From NCBI GenBank assembly GCA_029571005.1, contig JAKPTG010000112.1, forward strand, positions 1 through 45,290: a DNA stretch of 45,290 nucleotides. The letters run 5' to 3'. The DNA is from Candidatus Fermentibacterota bacterium. GTDB taxonomy: Bacteria > Fermentibacterota > Fermentibacteria > Fermentibacterales > JCC-6. Within the stretch, counting starts at the first letter, position 1, and each line of letters begins with the position of its first letter. The notes beneath the pieces are model-generated. The model was not told where the DNA came from and did not search any database. It saw only the letters and a program-made list of their open reading frames with translations. The translations under genes and the position numbers were made by a program. Below, piece by piece: positions 42,491 through 45,290 of this stretch.

Positions 42491-45290
42491 GAATTCCTTG
42501 CGACGGCCATCACCCCGGTGACGGAGGAACCGCCGGAACTAACAGTATAAATGTATGCTCCCGATGCCAGCGGATCTCCGTCGGCGTCCGTGAGATTCCA
42601 GAGAAACTGGTTATAGCCGGCGGTCCCCTGCAGGTTCCGGAACTCCCACACCTTCCTGCCCGCCACGGTGAACACGGTTATGTCCACGGGCCCCGGGCCG
42701 GACTGGGTCCAGTGGAAGCCTGCGGCATCCGAGGAGGGGTTCGGATAGATCCACACCCTCTCGAGCACCGGCTCCCGATCCGAAACGACCTCCAGCTCCA
42801 TCTCGAACCAGGCTATGTTCATCAGGCCGTCCGCCGCCCGAAACCTCAACCGGTGCATCCCCTGGCCCAGGGGCGGCAGGGGCGCCTGCAGGGTGCCGCT
42901 CCGGCAGGTTCCCGGGTCGAAGACAAAGTATTCCGACACATCCGAGGGAACCCCGTCCACATACAGCGCAAGCTGAGCCCCGGGATAGGGCAGAAGGTTG
43001 ATGCCGGAGGAATCCCGGAGGGAGGCGCAGAACAAAACCTCCCCGGAGACCCTTGGCACCACGTCGTCCCGGTAACCCTGGATCCAGCCCTGGATCTCCG
43101 GTCCCTCGTTGTCTTCCGAAGGGTCGCCGGAAACCAGTATGCCGGGAAACAGGCACGACAGGCTTCCGCCTCCCGGACCGCGGTGGAAGAACCGAACCCT
43201 GGCCATATCCCCTTTCGAGGCCACAAGGGGTACGAAGAGTTCCTGGGAGAAGTCGGGGGAGGCCTGGACGACCCCCTGGTGGAAACGGCCCGGGACCGAC
43301 AGGAAGCCTATGGGGAGGGACGTCTGGTAGGTGTAGTAGGTATCGGGCCTCATGGACTCCCATGCGGTCACCATCACCAGGCCGTCCCGACCCAGGAGGG
43401 TGCCGTGCAGCGTCACCGCTTCGCCGGCCCGCAACTGGGGGTAGTTGTGGGTTATGCCGCTGTCGGGCAGGGCCAGGGCAAGGCTGCCGTCACCGAAAAC
43501 CGGATAGTATTTGTTCTGGCCGGGCCCCTGCGCGATCTTCCCCAGCCATGTCGCCTCCCCCAGGGACAGATCGAAGTCCGCAAAGAGCAGGGAGAATATG
43601 TTGCTGAGCAGTACTCGGTTCTGGCTGCCGGTAGTCTTCACCGTAGCCCCCATGGATGCCACGGCGCCGCCGGAGGCGGCCAGGGTTACCTCCCCGGAAA
43701 TGCACTTCCTGCCCGGGAACTGGAACATTCCCACATCGCAGGAGCCGAAGAAGGCGTAGGGCAGCCGGCGGCCGTTGGCCAGCAGGGCGATGTCCTCCAG
43801 GTAGAACAGCCCTTCGTCGGCTATCTGGTCGAAACTGCCGTGGCCCATGTAGAAAACCGCCAGAGCCCCTTCGGACCAGGCGTCTATGAAGGACTGCCTC
43901 CACTCCGGCTTCTTGAATGAGTCGTTCCATGTGTGGAAAATCCCGTAGCGACGATCCGGGAAGTACCTGTCGGGAACCGACTCCAGGATGGTCTCGGTCT
44001 GGATGGTATGGTAGGTGTCGCCGTAGGAGACGATACCGCTGGTCACCTTTCTCTCATCATCGGCGGCGGCGATGACCTGGGACTGCCACTCCCCGGAGGC
44101 TTCGCCTGTGAAGTAGTCCCGGTAACGCTGGGCCAGGAACTGAAGCTCGCTCCTGGTGGATGCGAAAACCCTGGAAACCGAGAACTGGGGCATGGAGGAA
44201 CCCCTAACCACACCGTAGTAATCGTCGCTGACCCCCTCCTGGCCCGGGCTCACCACAAGCACGTCCATAGGGCACGGGTGGTCGTAGAGGAAATGTCTCG
44301 GATCGAAGTGCCCCGAACCGACCAGAACCAGGTCGGTGGGAAGCGGGTCCCAGGTTTCCGCCACCCAGTTCATGAAGGCCCGGACAGCCTGGGGGTCCCG
44401 GACACCGCCGTTGAACTCGTCCCATATCTCCCGGAGGGACACGAAAACCCTGGAGCGCCCGTCGGGCCTGTCCAGAAGGGGCATATCCGGGGTGAACTCG
44501 TCCGGGCAGACCACCACCACATCGGCCCCGGAAAGGTTCGCCGTTATGCGGCCGGGGGAAGCGTAGGCCACGGAGACGGGCTCCGGCAGGCTGCCGGTGG
44601 GGTACAGGTGAAGAACGGGCGCCCGCCAGCCCTCGGGAACCTCGACCTCGAAGGAGTTTCCCCCGGGCAGGTCCAGGGACCGGGCAAGGGTGTCTCCGCT
44701 GACCAGAAACGCCCGGGCCGGATCGAGGTTTTGGCCCCAGTCTATACGCCGGCGCGTGCCCGGGGCGATGTTCCGTTCCAGGGGCGCCTCCACGGCCGTG
44801 CCGGAGGAGGCGAAGGATATTTCCGGGAACACCGAAACCCAGTCCACAAACACCGTGTAGCTGCCCGCGACCGGGGTGAATCTAAGCCCCAGCGTGTTGC
44901 CCGACTCCCTGATGCCCGAGACCGGAAGGGTGACTATCTGATGGGTTCCCGTGAGCACGGTATCGCCCTGACTGACGCCGTTCAGAAGGACCGCGAGACG
45001 CCCGCCGCCCCGGGTGCGGGAGATCCCCGCCCTGACCGTACCCGTACCGACGGCGCCGGGGACGTCGAAAACAACATTCGCGGTCTGAACGTGACTGCCG
45101 GAGAACCGGGACCAGGCCCAGAGGTCCCAGACCGAACTCTCCCGGATGTAGTTCTGCTCCAGGTGAAGCCTTGCGGTGTACCCGTCTCCGGCGGAGGGGG
45201 CACCGGTCAGGGAGCAGTCGGAGGATTCCATGAACGGCCCCCCGGCCCCACCCCAGGTAAGCCAGTAGGTGTTCAGCGAGTCGTACATGC
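42487..45290 (-). CDS. C25 (gingipain-family) peptidase, PorU-like; 5' end outside the window
   Basis: 933 residues are visible and the N-terminus is beyond 45290, so the gene is partial. The C25 catalytic dyad is present: His in MGHGSFDQ (codon 43840-43842) and Cys in FGSCDVGMF (codon 43738-43740). PorU-specific landmarks are VLVGSGHFDPRHFLYD, VSDDYYGVVRG, and YYPVFGDGSLALALPD. After the protease region come beta domains and a C-terminal sorting-domain-like module: WIYPNPSSD, ITVFTVAGRKVWEF, GAYIYTVSSGGSSV. PorU is the type IX sortase that removes the C-terminal sorting domain of cargo; ordinary secreted C25 proteases are the alternative. The adjacent porV favours PorU. It is the most upstream gene seen of the eight-gene operon. 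Confidence 0.87.
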   Translation of the reverse strand, partial: MYDSLNTYWLTWGGAGGPFMESSDCSLTGAPSAGDGYTARLHLEQNYIRESSVWDLWAWSRFSGSHVQTANVVFDVPGAVGTGTVRAGISRTRGGGRLAVLLNGVSQGDTVLTGTHQIVTLPVSGIRESGNTLGLRFTPVAGSYTVFVDWVSVFPEISFASSGTAVEAPLERNIAPGTRRRIDWGQNLDPARAFLVSGDTLARSLDLPGGNSFEVEVPEGWRAPVLHLYPTGSLPEPVSVAYASPGRITANLSGADVVVVCPDEFTPDMPLLDRPDGRSRVFVSLREIWDEFNGGVRDPQAVRAFMNWVAETWDPLPTDLVLVGSGHFDPRHFLYDHPCPMDVLVVSPGQEGVSDDYYGVVRGSSMPQFSVSRVFASTRSELQFLAQRYRDYFTGEASGEWQSQVIAAADDERKVTSGIVSYGDTYHTIQTETILESVPDRYFPDRRYGIFHTWNDSFKKPEWRQSFIDAWSEGALAVFYMGHGSFDQIADEGLFYLEDIALLANGRRLPYAFFGSCDVGMFQFPGRKCISGEVTLAASGGAVASMGATVKTTGSQNRVLLSNIFSLLFADFDLSLGEATWLGKIAQGPGQNKYYPVFGDGSLALALPDSGITHNYPQLRAGEAVTLHGTLLGRDGLVMVTAWESMRPDTYYTYQTSLPIGFLSVPGRFHQGVVQASPDFSQELFVPLVASKGDMARVRFFHRGPGGGSLSCLFPGILVSGDPSEDNEGPEIQGWIQGYRDDVVPRVSGEVLFCASLRDSSGINLLPYPGAQLALYVDGVPSDVSEYFVFDPGTCRSGTLQAPLPPLGQGMHRLRFRAADGLMNIAWFEMELEVVSDREPVLERVWIYPNPSSDAAGFHWTQSGPGPVDITVFTVAGRKVWEFRNLQGTAGYNQFLWNLTDADGDPLASGAYIYTVSSGGSSVTGVMAVARNS

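Noticed and set aside
1-45290. tRNA, rRNA and CRISPR features
   Set aside because: Scanning gaps and both strands by eye found no cloverleaf, rRNA signature or regularly spaced repeats; nearly all sequence is coding.

Overview
The window is high-G+C (about two-thirds by eye), densely packed bacterial chromosome with many GTG and TTG starts, few gaps and long runs of overlapping genes. The cell is a Gram-negative diderm: it has an Mre/PBP2/RodA elongation cluster, Lgt, lipoproteins with lipoboxes, an Omp85-type barrel and several other predicted outer-membrane proteins. Type IX secretion hallmarks (a PorU-like C25 peptidase, PorV, and cargo with 'YPNP' C-terminal sorting domains) point to the Fibrobacterota-Chlorobiota-Bacteroidota (FCB) superphylum. 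The base composition and gene order do not look like ordinary Bacteroidota, so an uncultivated or poorly sampled FCB-related phylum is my best guess. No rRNA, tRNA, CRISPR array or insertion sequence was recognised.

Layout. 57-2255 (+): a lipoprotein serpin and a CDF metal exporter. 2250-18334 (-): a long co-directional block read from right to left, mreB-mreC-mreD-mrdA-rodA-lgt-comF-membrane protein-dnaE-outer-membrane protein-M29 aminopeptidase-Trm112-like-UPF0235-TPR protein. Most junctions overlap or are separated by fewer than 50 bases. 18466-20319 (-): a PHP phosphoesterase, a small coiled-coil protein and a lipoprotein. 20414-21766 (+): an HD phosphohydrolase. 21742-24750 (-): an ankyrin/zinc-ribbon protein and a degenerate hybrid histidine kinase. 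24794-25763 (+): a tyrosine recombinase bounded by a near-consensus promoter and a strong terminator. 25963-28294 (-): ahcY behind an ArsR-methyltransferase fusion that resembles SahR. 28403-31426 (+): a cyclase-like/AAA/TPR signalling protein. 31399-45290 (-): an eight-gene operon, cut by the right edge, with PorU-like C25 peptidase, PorV, a catalytically ruined M6 protein with a sorting domain, a DUF5683-like protein, an M30-like metalloprotease with a sorting domain, a beta-propeller protein, a 1046-residue outer-membrane barrel and a small Omp85 barrel.

How it works together. The central block couples cell-wall elongation to lipoprotein maturation and, unusually, to the replicative polymerase. 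The ahcY pair looks like a self-contained S-adenosylhomocysteine recycling and sensing unit. The right-hand operon looks like a compact surface-protein export and maturation unit: PorV and PorU shuttle and process cargo whose sorting domains are encoded in the same transcript, while the two barrels downstream may supply an assembly or translocation function. Several signalling or enzymatic proteins here keep their fold but have lost catalytic residues (M6 protein, histidine kinase, recombinase, P-loop proteins), a recurring theme of the window.
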